Of a stretch of 52,005 nt of DNA, positions 35,982-44,965 are shown in pieces. The position numbers and the translations under genes are program-made. A model generated the notes under the pieces. That model had not been told where the DNA came from. It made no database searches and saw only the letters and a program-made list of their open reading frames with translations. This stretch comes from Bacteroidaceae bacterium (GTDB taxonomy: Bacteria; Bacteroidota; Bacteroidia; Bacteroidales; Bacteroidaceae), in NCBI GenBank assembly GCA_017536695.1, contig JAFXGX010000041.1, positions 1 through 52,005 of the forward strand, read 5' to 3'. The stretch's first letter is position 1. Each line of letters begins with the position of its first letter.

Positions 35982-36530
35982 TTATTTCACTGCCTTACGT
36001 TTGTAATCCTCATCAAAAAGCAGGTCGCTCAGTTTCTCCTGCGATGCACGGGGCACAGCCACACGGCCCGATTTCACGAACTGCAGGATACAGTCCCTTG
36101 CGACAAATTCATTGTACAGTTCCACAATGGCATCTGTCTGACCTGTCATCTCAACCACTGTGTAATTGTCATTGACCTCAATCACACGCGCAGTGCTGTG
36201 ACGTATCATACGCGAAATATAACTGTCGGCAAGCACCTTCGGTGTAGACAGTTTGTACAATGCAACCTCCTGGAAGAAGATTTCATTGTCAGTGTAGTAG
36301 TCCGCCTTCAGGACATCGACTTTTTTGGCGATGCGCTTTGTTACCTTATGTACCGAATCTTCCTCACCCCACAAAGAGATTGTATATCGGTGCACGCCTT
36401 CAACCGAGGATGAAGAAGCGGTAATAGTATCAATGTTCATCATTCGACGGGTAAACTCGGCTGTTACCTGATTGAGCATACCCGCGATATTCTCTGTATA
36501 AACGATAATTGTATATAGTTTCTTTTCCAT
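35982..36530 (-). CDS. ilvN: Acetolactate synthase small (regulatory) subunit
   Basis: Regulatory subunit (182 aa) that binds valine and stimulates the catalytic subunit IlvB. An N-terminal ACT domain is clear (YTIIVYTENIAGMLNQV at about 6-22, then RRMMNIDTITAS), and a C-terminal ACT-like domain covers the rest. Length fits the IlvH/IlvN type of Bacteroidota. It follows ilvB with an 8-bp gap and precedes the operon terminator. No ilvC gene follows, unlike the arrangement I recall in Bacteroides. Confidence 0.95.
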   Translation of the reverse strand: MEKKLYTIIVYTENIAGMLNQVTAEFTRRMMNIDTITASSSSVEGVHRYTISLWGEEDSVHKVTKRIAKKVDVLKADYYTDNEIFFQEVALYKLSTPKVLADSYISRMIRHSTARVIEVNDNYTVVEMTGQTDAIVELYNEFVARDCILQFVKSGRVAVPRASQEKLSDLLFDEDYKRKAVK

Positions 36531-36538
36531 ACTCTCAG

Positions 36539-38233
36539 TTACTCAAAAATCATCTCATTGACCGAAGCTCCCGGAGGTGTCATCGGCATTACATTTGCCT
36601 CCTCTTTTACCGCCACGTGCAAAAGGAATGCACCCGGAGTCTCTAACATCTCCTTTATGGCATCATCAAGTTCCGCGCGCTCAGTAACCAGGCGCGAAGC
36701 TATTCCATAGCCTTTAGCCACCATTGAATAATCGGGGTTAATCATAGGTGTCCATGAATAACGGTGGTTGAAGAAGAGTTCCTGCCACTGACGCACATTG
36801 CCAAGATAGTTGTTGTTCAACAGAATTATCTTGACAGCAACACCCTGTTCCATTATCGTACCGAACTCCTGTATGTTCATCTGCAGACCACCGTCACCTG
36901 CAAAAATGCAGACAGTACGCTCAGGCATCGCTATCTTGGCACCTATTGCAGCCGGAAGACCGTAGCCCATCGTTCCGAGACCGCCGGAGGTCAATATGCT
37001 GTGAGGCTTTGTGAATTTGAAGTAACGTGCCGACATCATCTGGTTCTGACCCACATCTGTTACAAGGATGGCACTGTTGCCGGTAGCCTCGCTGACCTTG
37101 CGCACAACCTCTCCCATAAGCAGAGGGCCTTCGCCCGGATTGAGCGCCTTCTCAATGACCTTCTCATGCTCAATGGCATTAAGCTGGCGGAAACTCTCAA
37201 TCCACTCCTTGTGCGATGCCTTCCCCACCAATGCTGTAAGCATCGGGAGTACTTCCTTGCAATCGCCCACGATAGGCACGTCAACCGCAACATTCTTGTT
37301 TATCTCGGCGTGGTCAATGTCAATGTGTACCACCTTGGCCTGCTTGGCATATGTCCTGACATTACCCGTCACGCGGTCACTGAAACGCATACCCACTGCA
37401 ATGAGCAGGTCACACTCATTCGTGTTCACGTTAGGTCCATAGTTGCCATGCATACCCAACATACCGACACAGAGCGGATGGTCGCTCGGCAAAGCCGACA
37501 GTCCCATAAGGGTACGCGCTACCGGTATATCGGCCTTCTCAATGAACTCAACGAGTTCCTTGTGGGCCTCACCCAACTCAACACCCTGACCAACAAGCAT
37601 GAAAGGACGCTTTGAACCGTTTATGAGCTTTGCAGCCTCCTCTATGGCACTCTGCGACGGTGTAGGATAAGGTATATAACTGCGTACACTATCGACCTTC
37701 ACGGGCTCGTAATCGGTAAGAGCTATCTGAGCATCCTTTGTAAAGTCGAGCACGACAGGACCCGGGCGACCCGTTCCTGCAATATAAAAAGCCCTTGCGA
37801 CAGCCCATGCCACATCCTCGGCACGACGTATCTGATAACTCCATTTTGTAATAGGCTGTGTTATGCCGACAAAGTCAATCTCCTGAAAGGCATCTGTACC
37901 GAGCACTGCAGAGGGCACCTGACCCGCAATCACAACCACCGGGGTGCTGTCAAGCATCGCATCACTGATACCGGTCAGAGTATTTGTCGCACCCGGACCA
38001 CTTGTCACAATACAGAGACCAACCTTGCCCGAGCTACGCGCATAGCCTTGAGCCGCATGCACAGCACCCTGCTCATGGCGTACAAGCACACCGCGGAAGA
38101 CCTTGCTGTAATCGTACATGGCATCGAACACCGGCATTATAGAACCGCCGGGATACCCGAACACCGTGTCAACACCTTCATTTACAAGCGAACGCATAAG
38201 CGCTTCGCATCCTGTTATTCTCTCTTTTCCCAT
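36539..38233 (-). CDS. ilvB: Acetolactate synthase large (catalytic) subunit
   Basis: Thiamine-diphosphate- and FAD-dependent enzyme (564 aa) making acetolactate or acetohydroxybutyrate, the first common step to Val, Leu and Ile. Catalytic Glu54 lies in VRHEQGAVHAA. The ThDP/Mg motif starts with GDGGLQMN and ends with NNNYLG. The central FAD domain and length are normal. It is 3 bp downstream of ilvD and 8 bp before ilvN, so it is made from the same transcript. Confidence 0.97.
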   Translation of the reverse strand: MGKERITGCEALMRSLVNEGVDTVFGYPGGSIMPVFDAMYDYSKVFRGVLVRHEQGAVHAAQGYARSSGKVGLCIVTSGPGATNTLTGISDAMLDSTPVVVIAGQVPSAVLGTDAFQEIDFVGITQPITKWSYQIRRAEDVAWAVARAFYIAGTGRPGPVVLDFTKDAQIALTDYEPVKVDSVRSYIPYPTPSQSAIEEAAKLINGSKRPFMLVGQGVELGEAHKELVEFIEKADIPVARTLMGLSALPSDHPLCVGMLGMHGNYGPNVNTNECDLLIAVGMRFSDRVTGNVRTYAKQAKVVHIDIDHAEINKNVAVDVPIVGDCKEVLPMLTALVGKASHKEWIESFRQLNAIEHEKVIEKALNPGEGPLLMGEVVRKVSEATGNSAILVTDVGQNQMMSARYFKFTKPHSILTSGGLGTMGYGLPAAIGAKIAMPERTVCIFAGDGGLQMNIQEFGTIMEQGVAVKIILLNNNYLGNVRQWQELFFNHRYSWTPMINPDYSMVAKGYGIASRLVTERAELDDAIKEMLETPGAFLLHVAVKEEANVMPMTPPGASVNEMIFE

Positions 38234-38236
38234 TGT

Positions 38237-40039
38237 TTAGTCAATAATTCTAATTCCGCCCTTGTCGGCCGAGCTAACCATGTTTGCATAGGCCTTAAGG
38301 CTTTTTGAAACAACTCTGTCACGTGTCAGCGGGAACATTTCGCGTGCTGCAAGTTCCTCATCACTGAGTCTTACATTGATTGAACGTGCAGGGATATCTA
38401 TGTCTATTATATCGCCATCGCGCAACTTGCCGATGTTACCGCCCGCAGCAGCCTCGGGAGATATATGTCCGATGCTGAGCCCCGAGGTGCCACCGCTGAA
38501 GCGGCCGTCTGTAATCAAGGCACACTCCTTGCCCAGATGACGCGACTTGATGTACGATGTAGGGTAAAGCATCTCCTGCATACCCGGGCCACCCTTCGGA
38601 CCTTCGTATATGATTACCACGACATCCCCGGCCTGCACTGCTCCGCCAAGGATACCCTCCACGGCTGCCTCCTGGGAGTCAAAGACCTTTGCCCTTCCAC
38701 TGAAACGCCAGATACTCTCATCAACACCGGCTGTCTTCACCACACAACCGTCCTTGGCAATATTTCCGAACAGAATAGCAAGACCGCCATCCTTGGTGTA
38801 AGCATTCTCGAGCGAGCGTATACAGCCATTGGCTCTGTCAGTGTCAAGCGAGTCATATGTACAGTTCTGCGCGCCCATGCGGTTGCAGAAAACATTCGCA
38901 GGAGCAGTGCTGTATATTCTCTTGGGCTCATCGCCAACCGTAACACCAGTAATTGAATACTTTTCTATATCCTCACCGAGCGTAGCACCGTTTACACGTA
39001 TCGCCGATGTGTGCAGAAGCCCGCCCTTGGCCAACTCGCCCATGATACCGATGATACCACCTGCACGACCACAATCCTGGACAGCATATTTCTGTCCGTT
39101 GGGCGCAAGTTTGCAAAGGCATGGCACTTTACGGCTCAGTTTATCGATATCCTCCATTTTGAACTCCACACCGGCCTCCTGCGCAACAGCAAGCAGATGA
39201 AGTATCGTATTTGTAGAGCCACCCATGGCAATGTCAAGAGTCATGGCATTGAGGAAAGCCTCTCGTGTAGCGATATTATGCGGCAGGACACTTGTGTCGC
39301 CCTCGCCATAATATCTCGTTGCATTCTCCACAATCTGTCTGGCAGCATCCTTCAGCAGCTGCACACGGTTCTCGTGTGTAGCAAGTATCGTTCCGTTACC
39401 CGGCAACGAGAGTCCTATAGCCTCAGTAAGCGAGTTCATCGAATTGGCCGTAAACATACCCGAACAGCATCCGCAGCCCGGACAAGAGCGTTTCTCAATC
39501 TCTGCAAGTTCCTCATCACTCACACTCTCATCGGCAGCCTTGACCATTGCAATCACAAGATCAAGATTCTCATTCTTCCATGTACCCTTTTCCATAGGGC
39601 CACCCGAAACGAATACTGTAGGTATATTCAGTCTCATGGCTGCCATGAGCATACCAGGAGTAATCTTGTCACAGTTGGATATACACACAAGCGCATCAAC
39701 CTTATGCGCATTGCACATATACTCCACACTGTCGGCAATTATATCGCGTGAAGGCAACGAGTAGAGCATTCCGTCATGTCCCATTGCAATTCCGTCATCA
39801 ATGGCGATGGTATTGAACTCGGCAGCATAGCATCCGAGTTTCTCAATCTCCGCCTTTACAATCTGTCCAGCCTCATGCAGATGGGTATGACCCGGCACGA
39901 GCTGTGTAAATGAATTGGCAATGGCTATAATGGGTTTACCGAACATCTCGCGCTTCATGCCGTTTGCAATCCACAAGGCACGTGCACCTGCCATACGGCG
40001 TCCTTCAGTGCACTGGGCACTCCTTAATCTTATCTTCAT
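38237..40039 (-). CDS. ilvD: Dihydroxy-acid dehydratase
   Basis: Fe-S dehydratase (600 aa) making 2-keto acids for Val, Ile and Leu. Cluster and substrate motifs are clear: [10 protein letters not shown] (Cys123), [17 protein letters not shown] (Cys185-191), and DGRFSGG near the C-terminus. The ATG at 40039 begins MKIRLRSAQ; an in-frame GTG at 40105 would add 22 residues translated from the leader hairpins and is rejected. First gene of ilvD-ilvB-ilvN. The 5' leader carries a terminator-like hairpin, so regulation by attenuation is possible. Confidence 0.97.
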   Translation of the reverse strand: MKIRLRSAQCTEGRRMAGARALWIANGMKREMFGKPIIAIANSFTQLVPGHTHLHEAGQIVKAEIEKLGCYAAEFNTIAIDDGIAMGHDGMLYSLPSRDIIADSVEYMCNAHKVDALVCISNCDKITPGMLMAAMRLNIPTVFVSGGPMEKGTWKNENLDLVIAMVKAADESVSDEELAEIEKRSCPGCGCCSGMFTANSMNSLTEAIGLSLPGNGTILATHENRVQLLKDAARQIVENATRYYGEGDTSVLPHNIATREAFLNAMTLDIAMGGSTNTILHLLAVAQEAGVEFKMEDIDKLSRKVPCLCKLAPNGQKYAVQDCGRAGGIIGIMGELAKGGLLHTSAIRVNGATLGEDIEKYSITGVTVGDEPKRIYSTAPANVFCNRMGAQNCTYDSLDTDRANGCIRSLENAYTKDGGLAILFGNIAKDGCVVKTAGVDESIWRFSGRAKVFDSQEAAVEGILGGAVQAGDVVVIIYEGPKGGPGMQEMLYPTSYIKSRHLGKECALITDGRFSGGTSGLSIGHISPEAAAGGNIGKLRDGDIIDIDIPARSINVRLSDEELAAREMFPLTRDRVVSKSLKAYANMVSSADKGGIRIID

Positions 40040-40050
40040 AATAACTTTCA

Positions 40051-40098
40051 AAATAAAAAAGCGCCCTTCTCCGCAAGAGAAAGGCAACCGGACCGGTT
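40051..40098 (-). promoter_or_regulatory. Attenuator-like terminator hairpin in the ilvD leader
   Basis: On the minus strand, reading towards ilvD: a small palindrome AACCGG-T-CCGGTT (40098-40086), then a 9-bp stem with one G-U pair (40085-40077 with 40071-40063), then TTTTTTATTT (40060-40051), only 12 nt before the ilvD ATG. This is the form of an intrinsic terminator placed between promoter and start codon. I see no leader peptide rich in Ile, Val or Leu. Confidence 0.6.
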
Positions 40099-40122
40099 TT
40101 AACACCCAATCCTTTCAAAGTA

Positions 40123-40153
40123 CAAAATTAGTCTCTTTTTTATTATATTACAA
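40123..40153 (-). promoter_or_regulatory. Promoter of the ilv operon
   Basis: Minus-strand -33 TTG (40153-40151), 20-bp spacer, -7 TAATTTTG (40130-40123). The predicted leader is about 75-80 nt and contains the terminator-like hairpin. Confidence 0.75.
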
Positions 40154-40234
40154 GCAATTTGCCATAAAACAGCAAATAAATCTTTACAATATTGAATAAA
40201 AGACAATCTCACGTTGACCAACAGGCTGCACACA

Positions 40235-41245
40235 TCACAGATTACCCCTGTTCCTGAGCAGCACATATATTATCACAGGGGCACCTACAAGCGGAGTCAC
40301 AGCAGCAAGAGGCATGAGCCCGTTCTCGCCCGGCAACTGACAGATTATGTTGCACAGCAGTGCTACAGATGCACCCGCGAGCATCGTTGCCGGCAACAGA
40401 TAGTTGTGGTTGCTGCTTTTCAGCAGAAGCCTTGCAATGTGCGGCACAGCAAGACCGATGAATGTCACAGGACCACAGAAAGCAGTCACGACGGCTATTA
40501 TGAGCCCCACGACTGCAAGCAGCACCACACGTGCCGTCATCACATTAACACCGAGATTGGCTGCATAGTCATCGCCGAGAAGCAACGCATTGAGCGACTT
40601 TGTCTTCAGAATGGTAACAGCCAACAGCAGAAGCACAGGTATGGCGAACAGGGGAAGCTGCGACAGCGATACACCGCTGAAACTGCCCATACCCCAAATC
40701 ATGTACGAATGCACTCCCTCGGATGTAGCAAAGTAGTTCAATATCGATATCGCCGATGAGACAAGAAAACTGACGGCGACGCCGGCAATGAGAAGATACA
40801 GTTTGCTGTGCAGCATCGAAGAGAGAAGAAGTATAAGTGATATAACCGTCAATGAGCCGATGAATGCACCCGCAAGCACTGCAAAGTAGCCGTCAAGCCC
40901 CATTGCACCGGCAAACAGCGGTCCCTGGACAAGAAGCATAACAACAGCCACTCCAAGTCCTGCACCGCTGTTGATACCCAACACCTCGGGACCTGCAAGC
41001 GGATTATTGAAGAGAGTCTGCAGCACAAGGCCTGCGACAGATATTGCCGCCCCTGCAAGAACTGCTACAACAGCCTGAGGCAGACGCGTCTCTACTACAA
41101 TGAGGCGCCACACGTCACTGCACTCCCGACCCATTATCACATCTATCACACCCGACAGCGGTATATCTACCGAACCATAGACAATGTTCGCGACAAAGAG
41201 CAACAGCAATGCAACGGCAAATAGTGCAATCAGGACTTTCTTCAT
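40235..41245 (-). CDS. FecCD/BtuC-type ABC transporter permease
   Basis: Membrane permease of 336 aa with about nine to ten helices. Family blocks LPQAVVAVLAGAAISVAGLVLQTLFNNPLAGPEVLGI (in part) and GPVTFIGLAVPHIARLL are typical of iron-siderophore, haem or cobalamin importers. The start at 41245 leaves one base after the stop of the binding-protein gene; an alternative ATG at 41263 would overlap it. No ATP-binding subunit gene follows: the next gene is ilvD on the same strand. The ATPase must lie elsewhere. The ligand cannot be told. Confidence 0.9.
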   Translation of the reverse strand: MKKVLIALFAVALLLLFVANIVYGSVDIPLSGVIDVIMGRECSDVWRLIVVETRLPQAVVAVLAGAAISVAGLVLQTLFNNPLAGPEVLGINSGAGLGVAVVMLLVQGPLFAGAMGLDGYFAVLAGAFIGSLTVISLILLLSSMLHSKLYLLIAGVAVSFLVSSAISILNYFATSEGVHSYMIWGMGSFSGVSLSQLPLFAIPVLLLLAVTILKTKSLNALLLGDDYAANLGVNVMTARVVLLAVVGLIIAVVTAFCGPVTFIGLAVPHIARLLLKSSNHNYLLPATMLAGASVALLCNIICQLPGENGLMPLAAVTPLVGAPVIIYVLLRNRGNL

Positions 41246-41246
41246 A

Positions 41247-42389
41247 TCAACGCATCCTCTCATAGTACTTCGGTTTATATTCGGGGAAAATATCAGGGTG
41301 GAACAGCGCGACAAGTTCCTTTAGCAATATTTCGGGATGGAAGGCACTCTCCTCGAATATTCTCTTCATTCTTGTATTGCACGCATATACACTCCCCTCT
41401 TTCAAAGGTCTGAAATGCGAATATCCGCTGTACTCCGCAAGGAGCGAAGCACAAGTCTTATTAAGCGGCGAGTTATATTTCATGAGCCAAATATCGGCAT
41501 CGGCAGCCTTGTCAAGCACTACCTCGAAAGAGAGCGGCACAGAACCTGTCCCTTCATATGAAGAGAAAAGATAATCAGCTCCTGCATCATGATACATGCG
41601 ACCCATGGTACTGCCACCGGCCGGAATATACCATGCCGAGCTGCTTTTCAGTTCACACATCAGTTTAGGACGCGAAGCATCACGCCTCGCTACAAAGCTC
41701 AAAGCCTCATATTCACTGCATACAGCATCGAAGAGCGAATCGGCCTCTGCCCCCTTACCCACAAGGCGACCATAGAAACGCACCCATTCGGCACAGCCAA
41801 GAGGCGAACTCTCCATGTAATCGGCACACTCCACAAGCGGTATCCTTAACCTGTCGAGTTTGCCGTAGCCGCCATTTTCAAAAGGAAGCACGAATATTGC
41901 ATCGGGCGAGGCCTCGGCCACACGCTCAAGATTCACATCAAGCGAGCTTCCACAATCCACGACACGCCCCTCGGCTATCGCAGCTGCCGTAATCTTGGAA
42001 TATACATACTCCGCATCGCACACAGCTTTAATATATTCCGCCACGCCCAGTTCCTCGAACAGCGCCGTATGCACGCCCGAGAAGAGAAGCGCCCTCCTGA
42101 CAGGTGTACGCATAAGCGTGCCCTCGGGGAGCAATTCCGGCAGTCCACTCTCTTCGGGGACAAGGATATAGCGTTGCAATAGCCCCTCACCCCATGGGTT
42201 ATCCACATCAACCACCGTATAGCCGTCACACTCGACTATCGACAGCAGGGAGGAGTGTCTCATCTTCAACGCCTTTCCTTCAACCTTTCCCATACCGGCA
42301 TTGCCGACAAGCAGGAGCATCATCAGCAGGAATGCCATTACAATGCTTGCAATAAAGAAAATAGCCGACAGTTTTCGTGACAGAATCAT
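41247..42389 (-). CDS. ABC transporter substrate-binding protein (iron/cobalamin type)
   Basis: Type III periplasmic binding protein of 380 aa. The N-terminus is a strong hydrophobic segment (about 8-30) acting as a signal or membrane anchor; no lipobox Cys is seen. Later blocks (LFEELGVAEYIKAV, NLERVAEASPDAIFVLPF, ADADIWLMKYNSP) follow the layout of FepB/BtuF-like proteins. Its ATG overlaps the TGA of the DAHP synthase gene (ATGA), implying translational coupling, and the permease starts one base after its stop. The ligand is uncertain: iron chelate, haem or cobalamin. Confidence 0.85.
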   Translation of the reverse strand: MILSRKLSAIFFIASIVMAFLLMMLLLVGNAGMGKVEGKALKMRHSSLLSIVECDGYTVVDVDNPWGEGLLQRYILVPEESGLPELLPEGTLMRTPVRRALLFSGVHTALFEELGVAEYIKAVCDAEYVYSKITAAAIAEGRVVDCGSSLDVNLERVAEASPDAIFVLPFENGGYGKLDRLRIPLVECADYMESSPLGCAEWVRFYGRLVGKGAEADSLFDAVCSEYEALSFVARRDASRPKLMCELKSSSAWYIPAGGSTMGRMYHDAGADYLFSSYEGTGSVPLSFEVVLDKAADADIWLMKYNSPLNKTCASLLAEYSGYSHFRPLKEGSVYACNTRMKRIFEESAFHPEILLKELVALFHPDIFPEYKPKYYERMR

Positions 42390-43453
42390 TTTCCGGGATT
42401 GTCATTAACGATATTAAGCTGCTGACGGATACTCTCGGAATGTATAACCTCGAAAATATCCTTCATGACCTCGGCATCAAGCCTTGCGATGCTGCAATAC
42501 TCATCGCACCGCTGCATAGTCTCATTGTAACGTTGAGCCTGAAAGACTGCAAGTCCCTTCTCGCGTTTTACCTCACCAATCTCACGTGACACCTCCATGC
42601 GCTTGGCGATAAGCCCCATAAGCGCATCATCAATCTCATCAATCTGTCGGCGGTACGACGATATGTCATTGTTGTCCGCTGCAGCCGAACGGTGCACAAT
42701 GCGGCCAAGCACTATAGAAAGTTCATCGGGGGTGACCTGCTGGCGCGCATCACTCCACGCACATACTGGATTACAGTGAGTCTCAATCATAAGACCGTCA
42801 AAATTCAAATCCATCGCCTGCTGCGACAGCGACATTATCAGTTCGCGTTTGCCAGCTATGTGACTCGGGTCGCAGAAAAGAGGCAGTTCGGGCAATCTGC
42901 GGCGCAACTCAAGAGGCAACTGCCACTGGGGAGCATTGCGGAAGCACTTCTCGCCATATGAAGAGAAACCGCGGTGTATAGCACCAAGACGTGTAAGGCC
43001 CGCATTGTTCAGACGCTCCAATGCGCCAATCCAGAGCTCAAGGTCGGGGTTGACAGGGTTCTTCACAAGCACAGGCACATCACATCCGCGCAAGGCATCC
43101 GCTATCTCCTGCACTGCAAACGGGTTAACTGTAGTACGTGCGCCAATCCACAGTACATCAATGCCCGCCGACAAGGCAAGTTCAACATGCTCGGCATTGG
43201 CCACCTCGGTAGCTACGGGCAACGACAGTTCGCGTTTTACCCTCTGCATCCATGGAAGACCTTCCTTGCCCACACCCTCGAAACATCCGGGACGTGTACG
43301 CGGTTTCCAAAGACCCGCCCTGAAAAGCGTGACCTTACCGGCAAGAGCCGATGCGACAGCCATAAGCTGCTCCTCGCTCTCGGCGCTACACGGACCGGCA
43401 ATCAGAAGCGGCCTTTCAATCTTATCAAATATATCGATATTTTCTAAAGTCAT
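42386..43453 (-). CDS. Bifunctional DAHP synthase / chorismate mutase
   Basis: Enzyme of 355 aa with two domains. The N-terminal DAHP synthase (type I beta; LLIAGPCSAES, WKPRTRPGCFEG, CDPSHIAGKRE) condenses PEP and erythrose 4-phosphate for the shikimate pathway. The C-terminal AroQ-type chorismate mutase (about 268-355; SYRRQIDEIDDALMGLIAKR) leads towards Phe/Tyr. This fusion, with the mutase at the C-terminus, is common in Bacteroidota. The start at 43453 is chosen because the upstream in-frame region is unconserved. It overlaps the downstream ABC binding-protein gene by four bases. Confidence 0.93.
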   Translation of the reverse strand: MTLENIDIFDKIERPLLIAGPCSAESEEQLMAVASALAGKVTLFRAGLWKPRTRPGCFEGVGKEGLPWMQRVKRELSLPVATEVANAEHVELALSAGIDVLWIGARTTVNPFAVQEIADALRGCDVPVLVKNPVNPDLELWIGALERLNNAGLTRLGAIHRGFSSYGEKCFRNAPQWQLPLELRRRLPELPLFCDPSHIAGKRELIMSLSQQAMDLNFDGLMIETHCNPVCAWSDARQQVTPDELSIVLGRIVHRSAAADNNDISSYRRQIDEIDDALMGLIAKRMEVSREIGEVKREKGLAVFQAQRYNETMQRCDEYCSIARLDAEVMKDIFEVIHSESIRQQLNIVNDNPGK

Positions 43454-43475
43454 GACATATGTTTTTAAAAAGTTT

Positions 43476-44252
43476 CTAAAGTCCGAAAAGCCTGCGTGCA
43501 TTATCAGTTGTGACGGCAGCTACATGCTCTACCGTACAACCATAAAGTTCGGCAACCTTCTCGGCTATATAAGGGATATATGAACTCTCGTTACGCTTGC
43601 CGCGTTTAGGAACCGGAGCCAAATAAGGAGAATCGGTCTCAAGGAGAATCCTTTCAAGAGGAACTGCGGCAAGAGCCTCGGGCAGTGTCGATTTCTTGTA
43701 TGTGACCACACCGCCTATTCCGAGATAGAAACCATTGAACGAGAGTAGTTTCTCAGCCTCTTCTTCTGTCCCCGAGAAACAATGGAACACCCCTCTGAGG
43801 TTTTTTGAACGGTTACTCTCCATTATAGCATATAGCTCATCGAAAGCATTGCGGGAGTGTATAACAAGAGGCAGATTCATTTCGTGCGCCCAATCAATCT
43901 GACGGCAAAAGGCATCAATCTGTTCATCCTTGCGGCTATCATCCCAATAGAGGTCAATCCCCACCTCGCCGACGGCAATATATCCTGGCACAGACTTCAG
44001 CCTGCGATAAAACATGTCAAGCACAGAGAGGTAGTCATCGCCGAGTTCCGTCGGGTGCAGACCAATCATCGCATGGCATATCCCTGGAAACTCGCGGCAC
44101 ATCTCATCCATGCGTTCAAGAGAACTTTCGTTTATGCATGGGAGACACAGAGTCTTTACACCGGCATCTACAGCGCGCTCCACAGCTGCAGCCCTGTCCT
44201 CGGCAAACTCAGGTTCGAATATATGTGTATGAGTATCTACAAATTCAATCAT
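43476..44252 (-). CDS. TatD family metal-dependent hydrolase
   Basis: Metal-dependent hydrolase of 258 aa of the TatD DNase family. The metal site is visible: DTHTH (His8, His10), VGEVGID, VIHSR and HCFSG, with the final Asp in ETDSPYL. Members are 3'-5' exonucleases involved in DNA repair. It starts 8 bp inside the preceding unknown gene and leaves 22 bp before the DAHP synthase gene. YcfH-like members are common in this phylum, so the gene symbol is not assigned. Confidence 0.92.
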   Translation of the reverse strand: MIEFVDTHTHIFEPEFAEDRAAAVERAVDAGVKTLCLPCINESSLERMDEMCREFPGICHAMIGLHPTELGDDYLSVLDMFYRRLKSVPGYIAVGEVGIDLYWDDSRKDEQIDAFCRQIDWAHEMNLPLVIHSRNAFDELYAIMESNRSKNLRGVFHCFSGTEEEAEKLLSFNGFYLGIGGVVTYKKSTLPEALAAVPLERILLETDSPYLAPVPKRGKRNESSYIPYIAEKVAELYGCTVEHVAAVTTDNARRLFGL

Positions 44253-44961
44253 TGGCTTCTTTCTTACGCTTTCTGTCGGGACGGTCATAATATATTACAC
44301 CATACCTTGCACAATGCTTTATTCTGGCATCGCCACTGAACGAAGAGAAGGCCTTCTCAATCTCTTCCCACGCCTCGAATATTATCTCATCAGCCTCGAA
44401 ACGCATGTCCGCGATATTCCGCAAAGCCTCGGCTGTACGCTGCTGCAGTGCCACCTGCCTCTCGTATTTCTCCCTGAACATCTCAAAGACCACCGACACA
44501 CGTCCCATGGTAGGATTATAGATAGGAATTCCACCCTCACCCTGACGACGCTGTTCCCCTTTCATTATCTTCTCTCCCCACTCGAGAACCGAAGCCTCGG
44601 AGAAGAGGTTCGGCACCGTATCCTCGTTCTCGGGCAAGCCGTAATAGGGGCGCTTGCTACGGGCGACCTCACCACGTATGATACACATGCTGAGCACCTG
44701 TATGAAGTGCGAGACATACATTCTCGCCTTCTTCAACGCCGCCTCATAGTCTGCATTTCCACGCTTAGATGACTGTTCCTGGGCACATCGCTTGTAGATA
44801 TCGACTTCTGCCGAGAATCTTTGAAGGAAATCCTTTGCCCTGTGGTATGTGTTATGTGAGAGCACATTGGTAAATATGCCATTCTGCACGCTACTGTCAA
44901 CGGCACTCTTCAGCGCACGTATACGTGCCTGGTCGGTCTTCGGCAGTCTTCTGTAAGGCAT
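44245..44961 (-). CDS. Conserved-looking unknown protein, 238 aa
   Basis: I do not recognise this family. The product is cytoplasmic (no signal or membrane segment), largely helical and charged. It begins MPYRRLPKTDQARIRALKSA and ends with a Lys/Arg-rich tail. A middle part contains VSHFIQVLSMCIIRGE and YGLPENEDTVP. Its stop overlaps tatD by 8 bp and it starts 4 bp after the prenyl synthase stop, so it is a true operon member. No catalytic motif seen. Confidence 0.7.
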   Translation of the reverse strand: MPYRRLPKTDQARIRALKSAVDSSVQNGIFTNVLSHNTYHRAKDFLQRFSAEVDIYKRCAQEQSSKRGNADYEAALKKARMYVSHFIQVLSMCIIRGEVARSKRPYYGLPENEDTVPNLFSEASVLEWGEKIMKGEQRRQGEGGIPIYNPTMGRVSVVFEMFREKYERQVALQQRTAEALRNIADMRFEADEIIFEAWEEIEKAFSSFSGDARIKHCARYGVIYYDRPDRKRKKEAND

Positions 44962-44965
44962 CTGT

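Noticed and set aside
36764..37615. Plus-strand frame of 283 codons opposite ilvB
   Set aside because: Shadow of ilvB, His/Cys-rich as expected for antisense translation; no support.
38237..40105. Longer ilvD start (GTG at 40105)
   Set aside because: The added 22 residues are translated from the leader hairpins and unlike the family start MKIRLRSAQ.
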